A stretch of 64,000 bases of DNA from Thermoplasmata archaeon. Its GTDB lineage: Archaea > Thermoplasmatota > E2 > DHVEG-1. Below the pieces are notes generated by a model that was not told the origin of the DNA, searched no databases, and worked only from the letters and a program-made list of their open reading frames with translations. Positions 17,051 to 27,063 of the stretch are shown piece by piece. The position numbers and the translations under genes are program-made. The stretch's first letter is position 1. Each line of letters opens with the position of its first letter. Location of the stretch: positions 58,434-122,433 of the forward strand of contig JAHWGJ010000001.1 of NCBI GenBank assembly GCA_020054475.1. Reading direction: 5' to 3'.

Positions 17051-18313
17051 TCATGGAAATATACCACGCAATTGGACCGCGCAAGCTATCTTTTTAATAG
17101 CTAATCTATATGCGGCTTCCCGTAATGTAATTCTTTCTTTTTTTGAGATATACCATACTTCAGCGAAACTTTTCAGCATAATTTTCTTTAAATTCTCGTT
17201 TACTTCATTAATATCCCAAAAAAACGATTGAATACTCTGAACCCATTCAAAATAGGAGACAACAACACCACCACTGTTAGCAAGAATATCTGGAATAATT
17301 TTCACTTCTTTTTCTGCAAGTATTTCATCCGCCTTCTTTGAAACAGGTCCATTAGCCCCTTCAACAATTATTTTTGCTTTGATATTATCAGCATTTTCAA
17401 TATGTATTTGATTTTCGAGAGCGGATGGGATTAACACATCAACATCTCCTTCTAGAAGTTCTTTATTTGAAATAAATTCATCATCTTTTTTTAGATTATA
17501 CTCTTTTAGAAGAGGGGGTCTTGATTCTGAGTTAATATATAATAAAATATTAGGTATATCTAAACCATTTGAATTGTATAACCCTGTTGAAACGTCACTT
17601 ATAGCACATATTTTACAACCAATATCCTCCAATAATTCAGCTGCAATTGATCCTACATTACCAAATCCTTGAATTGCAATTGATGTTTTCTTTGGGTTTA
17701 TATTTAATTTTTTAAGTATTTCAATAGTATTTATCATAACTCCTCTACCAGTAGCTTCTCTTCTTCCAAGTGACCCTCCAAGTTCTAAAGGTTTTCCAGT
17801 AACAATATCTAGTACAGTTGAACCCTTATACATTGAAACAGCATCCATAATCCACCCCATTGTTTCAGCATTAGTATTTATATCCGGTGCTGGAATATCT
17901 GCTCTAGGTCCAATAATTGGTAGAATCATTGCAGCATATCTTTTAGTTATTCTTTGAAGTTCTTTTTTTGAAAGTTTTGATGGTGAACATGTAACCCCTC
18001 CTTTTGCTCCTCCATACGGAAGATTTGAAACAGCACATTTTAAAGACATTAAAGTTGCTAATGCTTTAACCTCATCAATATTTGTATCTGGATGATATCT
18101 TATTCCCCCTTTACAAGGCCCCCTTGCACTAGAATGTTGTACTCTATAACCTGTAAAAACTTCAATTTCCCCATTATCTTTTTCAATTGGTATAGTTACA
18201 GTCAACTCACGTTCTGGTTTTCTTATCATTTTGTGAATTCCAGAATCTAGAGAAATCCTTTCTGCAGTGTCATCTATTTGTTCCAAAACACTATTGTAAA
18301 AAGATTGTATCAT
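17051..18313 (-). CDS. gdhA: Glutamate dehydrogenase
   Basis: GPCKGGIRYHPDTNIDEVKALATLMSLKCAVSNLPYGGAKGGV; IQGFGNVGSIAAELLEDIG. Confidence 0.95.
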   Translation of the reverse strand: MIQSFYNSVLEQIDDTAERISLDSGIHKMIRKPERELTVTIPIEKDNGEIEVFTGYRVQHSSARGPCKGGIRYHPDTNIDEVKALATLMSLKCAVSNLPYGGAKGGVTCSPSKLSKKELQRITKRYAAMILPIIGPRADIPAPDINTNAETMGWIMDAVSMYKGSTVLDIVTGKPLELGGSLGRREATGRGVMINTIEILKKLNINPKKTSIAIQGFGNVGSIAAELLEDIGCKICAISDVSTGLYNSNGLDIPNILLYINSESRPPLLKEYNLKKDDEFISNKELLEGDVDVLIPSALENQIHIENADNIKAKIIVEGANGPVSKKADEILAEKEVKIIPDILANSGGVVVSYFEWVQSIQSFFWDINEVNENLKKIMLKSFAEVWYISKKERITLREAAYRLAIKKIACAVQLRGIFP

Positions 18314-18374
18314 ATTATCACATTTTTGAAAAGATTATTTCTAGTTTTTTTCAAAATCATTTATAATATCTCCA

Positions 18375-18617
18375 CTATGTTTCATAATCTTCATGGATTT
18401 TTTCTTTGAACTCATGTTTCATTATCTCTGCAAATACAATAGCGTTACATAATTCACAGTCACCTGTCAAGTATCTATCTGCAACTGCCATTATTTCTTT
18501 TTGAGATAATCCTCTATTCATTGCATTTTGTATACAAGTTGTAATTTGTTTTCTTGACTGTTGAAAGTTTTTTACACATTTTCCAAATTCCTTTTGTAAT
18601 TCATTCATATTTATCAA
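18375..18617 (-). CDS. CMD-like small protein, divergent partner of the 18732 RHH gene
   Basis: Near-identical to 6526-6768 product. Confidence 0.65.
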   Translation of the reverse strand: MINMNELQKEFGKCVKNFQQSRKQITTCIQNAMNRGLSQKEIMAVADRYLTGDCELCNAIVFAEIMKHEFKEKIHEDYET

Positions 18618-18672
18618 TGGGTGATGTGTTTTTTTAACTATTAAAAAATATTTGCGAATTTTAAATCATGTA

Positions 18673-18688
18673 TCACCACATTTCACCA
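18673..18688 (+). promoter_or_regulatory. Candidate operator: TCACCA-CATT-TCACCA, 10-bp period
   Basis: Same spacing as the two other modules; 43 nt from the ATG, as in the 6883 copy. Confidence 0.5.
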
Positions 18689-18731
18689 TTTATCCCAATA
18701 TTTAAAAAGTATTTTTTTAATACTATTGGAG

Positions 18732-19262
18732 ATGATAGAGAGATTAAGTATTTCTTTAAACAATGAATCTTCAAAAATAATCCAAAAATATTTGCCAAAA
18801 TATCAAGGTTCAAAAGCTGATTTAATTCGTAGGGCATTGATTTATTTAGATAAATGTGAAGAAATTCAAGAAACTGTTGATTTTAAAACAATTGAAGCAT
18901 ATATTGATTATTTAGGTAAACTTGAACACGTTATTGTTGATATATCCCATTGGAAAGTTATTTTTAATGAGATAGGTACTGGATCAAGTAAGTTTTGGGA
19001 TGAGATATATAGAATAGGTGAAGAGCATCGTAAAGAATATTATGATAAAGGAATAAGAAATATTCGTATGGTGTTAGAACATGTTGAAAAAACAAATTGG
19101 TATAAGTTAAATGTAGATTCTGAAGATTGTTATACTTTAATTCTTACAGTTACTGAAGCAGGTAAATTTGTTAAGAATTTCTTAACAGGTTTTTTCAAAG
19201 ATTATCCCAGAAAGGTTGAAATTAGTGATGAAGGTAAAAAAATTCGGATTAGAGTAATTTAG
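18732..19262 (+). CDS. Putative RHH regulator with unassigned C-terminal domain, paralog of 12113-12640
   Basis: MIERLSISLNNESSKIIQKYLPKYQGSKADLIRRALIYL; shared HVIVDI.HWK.IF.EIG.GS.KFW.EI..IGEEH.KEYYDKG. Confidence 0.7.
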   Translation: MIERLSISLNNESSKIIQKYLPKYQGSKADLIRRALIYLDKCEEIQETVDFKTIEAYIDYLGKLEHVIVDISHWKVIFNEIGTGSSKFWDEIYRIGEEHRKEYYDKGIRNIRMVLEHVEKTNWYKLNVDSEDCYTLILTVTEAGKFVKNFLTGFFKDYPRKVEISDEGKKIRIRVI

Positions 19263-19348
19263 ATATTGTCTTGTTAACTAAAAAATTTAATTTATTATTA
19301 ATTTTCATTTTTAATTTAACACCTTTAAGAGTTTATTATTAATAATTT

Positions 19349-19837
19349 TTAATCGATTTCTTCAAAATATCCTGTCTTTTTATTCTTTTTAACATTTTCA
19401 CATTTAAAATAACGACCATTCATAGCAATATAAACACCTTGTGGAAGAAGTTGAACAAAAGCAAGAGCACTTCCTAAATTAAATAATCCATCTGAACTAC
19501 CAAATGTATAAGGAATCATTGCCCCAGTTAATACAATGGTTTTGTTTTTAATATGTTTAGAAAGTATTAATGCTGTTTCAACCATAGTATCCGTTCCATG
19601 AGTTATTAGAATTTTATCTTCTTTACACTTTTTACAATTTTGAAGAATAATATCTCGATCATCATTTTTAATACTTAGACTATCAACCATCATAATTGTT
19701 CTTATCTCAGTATCTACTTGAGAACGAGCAAGTCTTAACATTTCATTAAGGTGAGTATCTTTAAAAAATAATTCCCCTGTTATTAGATTATATGCTTTAT
19801 CAAAAGTCCCACCAGTAACAAATATTTTAATAGCCAT
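19349..19837 (-). CDS. Asparaginase N-domain-like protein (short form)
   Basis: VTGGTFDKAYNLITGELFF, ILITHGTDTMVETA, KTIVLTGAMIPYTFGSSDGLFNLG. Confidence 0.75.
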   Translation of the reverse strand: MAIKIFVTGGTFDKAYNLITGELFFKDTHLNEMLRLARSQVDTEIRTIMMVDSLSIKNDDRDIILQNCKKCKEDKILITHGTDTMVETALILSKHIKNKTIVLTGAMIPYTFGSSDGLFNLGSALAFVQLLPQGVYIAMNGRYFKCENVKKNKKTGYFEEID

Positions 19838-20008
19838 GGATTTTGGGAAATTTCTATCCTTTTATAAATATAACTCAAATTAGATTTTTATATTTAAAAA
19901 TTATGAACAAATCTTTCAAATTAATAAATATTTAAATAAAAAAATTCCTATGAATCAGCCAATATTTTAATATACAAGATTATAATCTCGAAGTTTGAGG
20001 TAATTGCT

Positions 20009-20227
20009 ATGGCTGAAAAGGGATATAATCCATTTAAAATGGCTCAACAACAGTTTGATAAAATTGCAGATATGTTGAATCTAGATAAACCAACAAGGGA
20101 ATTGTTAAGATATCCATTAAGAGAATATCATATAACTATATCTGTTAGAATGGATGATGGATCTGAACTTTCTTTGGTAAGATTTAGAACCGATGATTTA
20201 GAAAATGCAACTAGAGTTCATATTTAA
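20009..20227 (+). pseudogene. N-terminal fragment of glutamate dehydrogenase
   Basis: MAEKGYNPFKMAQQQFDKIADMLNLDKPTRELLRYPLREYHITISVRMDDG aligns to MVQKGFNAYKMAQEQFEKVADQLELDQTTRNLLSVPMREYHFLIPVKMDDG of 25529-26815; homology then ends. Confidence 0.8.
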
Positions 20228-23200
20228 GTATCTAAATTATTTTCTTTGTTTAAAGGTATTTTCTTAACACTCATATATGGTGAGGTTATATGTGTTGCCC
20301 AAGAGTCTCTTTTCTTAATGTCTTCATCTGTTATTAGATGAACATCTAAAATACTATCTGTTTTAAGACCAGTTCTTACCTTGTTTTCCTCTTCAAGTTT
20401 TTTCCCATACTTATTTAACCATCCCATAAGTTTTTCTTTCTGTTCTTCTGTGCCTTTAAAATGAACTAATAAATCAATATCACTTGCAGGACCGGCTGTC
20501 CCTTCTTTTGTACTTCCAATGAGATATAGTGATTCAACACCATATAATTCAGAGTCAAGTTTTTCAGCGATTTCCTCTACTTTTTGCATTCGCCAATTCC
20601 AATGATCTGGTGGTTTTAAATAGGCTAAAGCTTCACCAGCCTCTCCATCCATAATTACTGAAAGGGAATCTCCCCCATAAACATCTGATGTTTTTATAAC
20701 TCGTACTACGTGTTCATAGTTTTTATATTTTTTAAGAATATTAGTTAGTTGATTTTTCTGATGAAGTAGCAGACTTTCGTTAAATGTATTATCAGGTTCA
20801 TCTGGATAGAGCGGTAGATATTTTATTTCAGCTTCAACTAAATCTTGAAAGAAATGTGTTCCAAATGATAGTTCAGGCGTATACTCTCCTTTTTCTTTAG
20901 CAATTTCTATTAAAAGTGAGGTGTTATTAATATCACCATATTTGACTGGTACACCTAGTTTCACATCTCCTCGGCTTCCCCATCTGCCTGGCCCCATCAG
21001 TATAAACTTCCTTTTTGGTAGTTTGTTGTTTAATTCATTTATTATAGTGGCTATTTTTTGCATCTCTTCTCTTGTTTCTAAATTTGCATAGTTTTCAGGA
21101 TCAACAAATACGATGTATTCCACATTTTCCACCTGACCTGTGGTTACATATTTTTTAGTAGAGAATAATACTCTATCCCGTGAAACATTTTTAGGAATAG
21201 GTTTTCTTTCCATTCCTCGAGTTTGGCTTTGAGGTCTACATTGAAGTATGTATAGTTTTTTACCATCTGATGCAAACTCTACATCAACAGGGGTCCCAAT
21301 TTTTTCCTCAAGTAAAAACAAAATATGTTTCATTTTTTCTAAAAAATCACTTTTTTCAAAAAGATATGAAAATGTAATTACCATATCTGATTCTTCCGGG
21401 TTTAATAAAATACTTGGAGTATTTACAAGTCGTCCATCTTTATGGATAGAAATTATTTGATTTAGGTTGGGAAACTCATCAGCATGTTTTTTAAATAAAT
21501 CAATGGCATCAACAGTTTCTATATCTCCTATTTTTAGATTTATGACATCCATATATCTTGGCGAGTATTGAATCCTTTCATTGATTAAAACATTTACTTG
21601 TAGTTTAGGTTTTTTTGGTGAAACAAGAATCGGATAATCATTACCAGTTCTATCAACTGCTCTCGTTCCTAAACCAGGCACCAAGCGTATCATTCCATCC
21701 TCTCGCGTTATACGGGGGGCCCATTGGAATTCGTTCTTACTGAAAGCTACACCTGCAAAAACTGGCATGAAATAATGGTCTACTTTAATACCTACAACCT
21801 CTTGGACAAGTATACCCATTTCTTCACTAAAATCAAGTAATCCTCGTTCACGCCTATATTCTATTGGATCTGGACCAAAAGTTGATGCATAAACTTCAGC
21901 TATTGCATCCATCAAGGAATTCAGTCTTTCTTCTTCGGTACCAGTATTTGAAACAAAAAGACTTTTATATTTACCTGAAAAAGCAGCACCGAAACTATCT
22001 TCAAGTAGGCTTGATGATCGGACAATTATTGGTTTTCCTTCTAAATCTCTAATTATCCGTCGGAATCCTTCAAATATTTCATTAGGAAATACTGCATTTT
22101 TAAAAACTTGTTCTAAGAACGGTTGTTCTTTACGAATCTGATCAGGGTGCAAGTATTTAGTTTGATATGTTTCATCTAAATCATTGTAATGAATAAAATT
22201 AAATATTGTATCTGAGGTGATATACCAGCTCTTAGGAAAAGATATGTTTTTAAGAATTTTATTTTTTTCCATTTGTTCTTCTATGATTTTTTCCGCTAAA
22301 AAAATCCCTGAAGTTTTTCCTCCAAATTTTCCTGAACCATTGCTTGGTCCAATAGTATGTGATAATAATGAAACAAAATCCTCTGGTTCAATAAATGTTT
22401 TTGCGATATTTACATATTCAATCCGGTTTGTAAAAAAACGTCTTATTAAGGCTGTTTTTATACTGATGTTATCTTCTGTTGCCAATGTACTTTCTTCTGA
22501 ATCTTGTTTAAAGAATCTGTTTAATTCATCTGTTATTTCAATTAAAGATATTCCCTCCTTCTGAGAGGATATTATTAATGGACGAGCTTTATCCTGTTTC
22601 ATCCAATTTTGAAACAAATTAGAAATTTCCTCAGGAGGAATGTTTTCTTTTGCTATTTCAAAGATGTTTTTTTGAACTGTTTTTAATGAATCAAGATCCT
22701 GTCGAGGATTCGGCATGTTTATTCCACACCATTCACTAGATGAATCTTTATCAACAGGACACACTTTCGTTAATAAAGATGTAATTTTTTCATTCTCAAA
22801 TCTGTAAAGATAGTATGTCATTTTTCTAGTCATTCTTAGTAACGTTCTTGGATCTGTTTTTATGAGTAAATCAATTATAACCTCCCAATCCTGTTTTTTT
22901 CCTTCAGTTTTAGATTCTATTAATTCTTTTTTAATTCTACTTTTTTCAATATATTTTCCTAGAAGATCAGATATCGCATCGATTAATCTTCTTTCTTCAA
23001 TGAAAAATGGGCCTTCATCCAACTGAGGTTTTTCTTCTAAATAATATACTTCTAAAACCCCTATTTTTTTATCATCTAATATTATATTACTTATCTGACT
23101 CCATTTTGTTTCTTTAAAATTATCGTTTTTATATTCTTGATTATCTACTGTTATTCTAGCACAAGTAATATCAGGATAATGCCATGCTAGTGGTATTAGT

Positions 23201-23364
23201 TCAATTATTTTTTTTATTGCTTCATCCATTGTAAGAGTTTTATCTTTTACAATATCAGTGAGTCCGTAGAGGCAGTTTAATTCTTTCACTCTTTCTAGAA
23301 GTTCATTTACGTGATGTTTAGATACTTTGTTTCCGATGTTTTTTTCAATATATTTTTTATTCAT
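20224..23364 (-). CDS. PEP synthase-like (PEP/pyruvate-binding domain) protein with N-terminal GAF-like region and C-terminal nucleotidyltransferase domain
   Basis: GSGKFGGKTSGIFLAEKI, KPIIVRSSSLLEDSFGAAFSGKY, MGPGRWGSRGDVKLGVPVKYGDI; C-terminal LYLIGSTKEGTAGPASDIDLLVHF nucleotidyltransferase signature. Confidence 0.88.
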   Translation of the reverse strand: MNKKYIEKNIGNKVSKHHVNELLERVKELNCLYGLTDIVKDKTLTMDEAIKKIIELIPLAWHYPDITCARITVDNQEYKNDNFKETKWSQISNIILDDKKIGVLEVYYLEEKPQLDEGPFFIEERRLIDAISDLLGKYIEKSRIKKELIESKTEGKKQDWEVIIDLLIKTDPRTLLRMTRKMTYYLYRFENEKITSLLTKVCPVDKDSSSEWCGINMPNPRQDLDSLKTVQKNIFEIAKENIPPEEISNLFQNWMKQDKARPLIISSQKEGISLIEITDELNRFFKQDSEESTLATEDNISIKTALIRRFFTNRIEYVNIAKTFIEPEDFVSLLSHTIGPSNGSGKFGGKTSGIFLAEKIIEEQMEKNKILKNISFPKSWYITSDTIFNFIHYNDLDETYQTKYLHPDQIRKEQPFLEQVFKNAVFPNEIFEGFRRIIRDLEGKPIIVRSSSLLEDSFGAAFSGKYKSLFVSNTGTEEERLNSLMDAIAEVYASTFGPDPIEYRRERGLLDFSEEMGILVQEVVGIKVDHYFMPVFAGVAFSKNEFQWAPRITREDGMIRLVPGLGTRAVDRTGNDYPILVSPKKPKLQVNVLINERIQYSPRYMDVINLKIGDIETVDAIDLFKKHADEFPNLNQIISIHKDGRLVNTPSILLNPEESDMVITFSYLFEKSDFLEKMKHILFLLEEKIGTPVDVEFASDGKKLYILQCRPQSQTRGMERKPIPKNVSRDRVLFSTKKYVTTGQVENVEYIVFVDPENYANLETREEMQKIATIINELNNKLPKRKFILMGPGRWGSRGDVKLGVPVKYGDINNTSLLIEIAKEKGEYTPELSFGTHFFQDLVEAEIKYLPLYPDEPDNTFNESLLLHQKNQLTNILKKYKNYEHVVRVIKTSDVYGGDSLSVIMDGEAGEALAYLKPPDHWNWRMQKVEEIAEKLDSELYGVESLYLIGSTKEGTAGPASDIDLLVHFKGTEEQKEKLMGWLNKYGKKLEEENKVRTGLKTDSILDVHLITDEDIKKRDSWATHITSPYMSVKKIPLNKENNLDT

Positions 23365-23378
23365 TTTAAATCCTTTAT

Positions 23379-25513
23379 TTATTTTCTTGTTTTTATTTTG
23401 TTATCTGTTATTGGTTTTTCAATTATGATTGCTTTTCCACGTTTACCATCTATGCTAACTTCTAGTTCAGAGGGAGTTACTACATGCTTCACATCCTCAC
23501 AGCCTCTTCTAATATATTAAGAGATTCAAGCCAGTTCCAATCAACATTTCCCTCATCTTGTTTAGTAATTAAATAACCTACTTGTGAAGACATCATATCA
23601 TGGAAAAAATGAGAACCTTGAGATGGATCTATCGGCCTTTCTTTATATGGAGTTTCTACAATTACTTTTACTCCCGCTATATCGCTCCAAATAATAGGTA
23701 TTCCAAGCCAAGGATCCGCTGAGCCCCATCGTCCTGGACCAATCAACATATATGGTTTACCTTCTTCCATCATTTTAGTATTCATTTTCCTTATTTGACT
23801 AACTGCTCTAGTGGAATTTGACATTTGAAAAGATTCTGATTTAATATATATAATATCTTTAACACCACTGATTATACCATTACCTAATGCATTTTCACTG
23901 TAGAAAAGAACTTTATTAACGTCGATATTTTCAATATTAACATCATGATATTTATCTGGTGGAATCATACTACGTATCTGTAATATTGTTAGTTCTGCCG
24001 GCTGTGATTCATCTTCGTTGAAGTTAACAGCAAATTCTACTTCCACAGGATAACCAAGAGCGATTTCACCAACACGAAGTAGTAGTTTTAACGCTTTAGC
24101 AAGAGGTATTTCATCATAATTAATAATTGAGCTAAAATCTATAACTATAGCACCCCCCTCAAATAAACCTGGATTAAGACGGTCCTCTCTAAAAAAATAT
24201 GTAGATACGATTTTATCTAGAACACCATGTTTTTTCGCAATATCAACGTCTAGTTTTTCTAAAGTGGTTTCTTCATTTTTGTTAACAATATTATAAATAG
24301 ATTTTAGTTTTAACGCATAATAATTTTTTTGTGAATATTTTATAAAATCCTTTGGTGTACCAGATAATGGAGCTTTTGGTTTCTCAGGGCAGAAACAATA
24401 ACTACTACCACCATCTACTATAGCTTTTCCTAAACCAAGAGCTAAATATACTATCCCCTCTTCAGGTTTACAAGGACCTGATGGATAATAATTATAAGAT
24501 TTTGCTACTCCTGAAATTGTTGGATAAAAATAATCATCATGTTTGTTACCAACAACCTCTTGAAGTAAAACCGCCATTTTTTCATCACTAACATCTTTTG
24601 GTGTTGATTTAATGTAAGTCCTTGCTTTCTCGAAATAAGTTGAAGCATATACATATTTTATTGAATTGCAGACCTCTTGGAATCTGAGTTCTGTTTCCCA
24701 AGATTCATTAGGAAGCAGCAAGGATGCATAAATACCTGCAAATGGTTGTAAAAGTGAATCTTCAAGAAGACTTGATGATCTAACTATTAAAGGGCGCCTA
24801 GTTTTTCTGATAAACGAACGAAGATCATCAATAATGGTTGCAGGTAAACTAGCAGCCATAAATTTTGAAGCAATTCTTTCATCAGATAGATGAAAAAGAT
24901 CTGATTTTGACAGATTATTGTGTTCAATAAAGGAATCAAAAACATCAGTTGCTAAAACTATACTCCGCGGAAATGTAATTCTTAAACCAGTGAACATGTC
25001 ATCAGTTATATATTTTGATAAAATTTTAGCTAAAAATGCTATACCTCTTGCCTTCCCGCCAAAAGAACCATTACCTATATGACTTAATTTTAGGTGAAAC
25101 TCATCATCTGATCTTTCATAATTTGTCACATAACCCTGATTGATAGAATACCTATAATCTTCCATGATATCTATAATTTTTTTCCTTAGTTTTTCTCCAT
25201 CATCAAATTCTTGTTCAATTAATAAACATTTATTAGCTAGGTCAATTTTTCCTATAAATTTTAACCATTTAGAAAACTCATTTCTTTTTGCATACTCTAA
25301 AATAATATTTTTATCTATAGATAAAAAGATATATTCAAAATCTTCTAGTGTTTGTACTTTTGCTAATTCTTTACCTTTTCCATCTTTTATTATAATTCTA
25401 GATTTGAAGGTTCTTATATTATTAACCTTAGAAGAATCTTGATGATTTAAATTGATACCTGTAATCTCTTCAATTGTTGATTTAATTTTTTTTTCTTTAT
25501 TATTGATAATCAT
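23379..25513 (-). CDS. PEP synthase-like (PEP/pyruvate-binding domain) protein; ORF track ends at 23489, apparent frameshifted C-terminus continues to 23379
   Basis: GNGSFGGKARGIAFLAKIL, RPLIVRSSSLLEDSLLQPFAGIY, MLIGPGRWGSADPWLGIPIIWSDI; other frame reads CEDVKHVVTPSELEVSIDGKRGKAIIIEKPITDNKIKTRK*. Confidence 0.8.
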
Positions 25514-25528
25514 AAATCCAATTTAAAA

Positions 25529-26815
25529 CTATATCCAACCTCTTAGCTTACATGCATCAACAACTCTTGAAATTGCGATCATATATGCAGCGTCTCTTAA
25601 TCGCACTTTTTTTCTATTTGAAAGTTCCCAGACTTTATGAAAAGCATCTGTCATTTTTTCATCAAGTTTACCAAGGACTTCTTCTTTATTCCAATAATAA
25701 TTTTGGTTACTTTGAACTTGTTCAAAATAACTACAGACTACACCGCCAGCATTAGCTAAAAAATCTGGTATTACTGTAACATCCTTTTTTTCAAGTAAAT
25801 CATCAGCTTCAGGGGTAATAGGGCCATTAGCGCCACATATTATTAATTTAACCTTTGGTTTAATATCTTTTACATTTTCCTTTGTAATTGAATTTTCCAA
25901 AGCATTAGGCATAAGTATATCAACCTCATGTTTAAGCCAATCCTTGCCAGGACGACATTCATAACCAATATCTTCAGCTTTTTTCTTATTAATGGTCCCA
26001 AAGCGATCTGTTATTTTAATAAGTTCTTCTAAATCAATTCCATTTTCTTTGTAATAACTATATGCACGGCTATCTTTTTGATCCCAACAAGACACAGAAA
26101 CAACTTTTCCACCATACTCTATAAACAGTTCCGCAGAATAACGGGCAACCTTACCAAATCCTTCGATGGAAGCAGTCGCTTTACTAATATCGATCTCCAT
26201 TTCCTTTAATACTTCTCTAAGGATATATACTAATCCGAAACCTGTTGCTTCTGGACGTCCTAATGACCCACCAAGTTCAACAGGTTTCCCTGTGATAACT
26301 CCAGGGTATTGTCCTCCAAAAATTGTTTGATATTCGTCCATCATCCAAAGCATATGCTGACTATTTGTCATAACATCAGGGGCTGGGACATCACGTGTAG
26401 GTCCAATGTCCCTTGCTATTTGTCTTATCCATCCTCTACATAAATTTTCCTGTTCTCTTTCTGAAAGATTATGTGGGTCACATATAACTCCTCCTTTTCC
26501 CCCACCTAGAGGTATATCCACAACTGCGCATTTCCAGGTCATCCACATAGAAAGAGCCCGTACAGTGTCAGCTGTCTCCTGAGGGTGAAACCGAATTCCA
26601 CCTTTACAAGGTCCTTTTGCATCATTGTGTTGAATTCTAAAACCTTTGAATATCTTTATATTTCCATCATCCATCTTTACAGGTATTAGGAAATGATATT
26701 CCCGCATTGGAACACTAAGTAAGTTTCGTGTTGTTTGATCGAGTTCCAATTGGTCGGCAACCTTTTCAAATTGTTCCTGAGCCATCTTGTATGCATTAAA
26801 TCCTTTTTGAACCAT
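25529..26815 (-). CDS. gdhA: Glutamate dehydrogenase
   Basis: GPCKGGIRFHPQETADTVRALSMWMTWKCAVVDIPLGGGKGGVICDP. Confidence 0.95.
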   Translation of the reverse strand: MVQKGFNAYKMAQEQFEKVADQLELDQTTRNLLSVPMREYHFLIPVKMDDGNIKIFKGFRIQHNDAKGPCKGGIRFHPQETADTVRALSMWMTWKCAVVDIPLGGGKGGVICDPHNLSEREQENLCRGWIRQIARDIGPTRDVPAPDVMTNSQHMLWMMDEYQTIFGGQYPGVITGKPVELGGSLGRPEATGFGLVYILREVLKEMEIDISKATASIEGFGKVARYSAELFIEYGGKVVSVSCWDQKDSRAYSYYKENGIDLEELIKITDRFGTINKKKAEDIGYECRPGKDWLKHEVDILMPNALENSITKENVKDIKPKVKLIICGANGPITPEADDLLEKKDVTVIPDFLANAGGVVCSYFEQVQSNQNYYWNKEEVLGKLDEKMTDAFHKVWELSNRKKVRLRDAAYMIAISRVVDACKLRGWI

Positions 26816-27063
26816 TATATATCACGACGTTTTGAGGTGATTGATATTTAATTTATTAATTTATTGGTTTTGAGTATAATTATAATTTGATAATGCAATT
26901 AAAATAACACTTGTAATTAATAGCACAATACTCTCATGAACTTAGCACTATTTTTAATTTCATAAAAGTTCTATTTCATTACCAAGTTATTTTCCATGAA
27001 ACTGCTTTAATCTATTTTTTATAATGCAAAGAGATACATACTCAGAAACGATAGAAAAAGTCA

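Noticed and set aside
20009-20227. Functional short GDH-like regulator
   Set aside because: Homology ends abruptly with an unrelated tail and the stop overlaps the convergent gene end; better explained as a fragment
22217-22564. Plus-strand ORF antisense to the PEPS/NTase gene
   Set aside because: Shadow ORF within a strongly conserved gene
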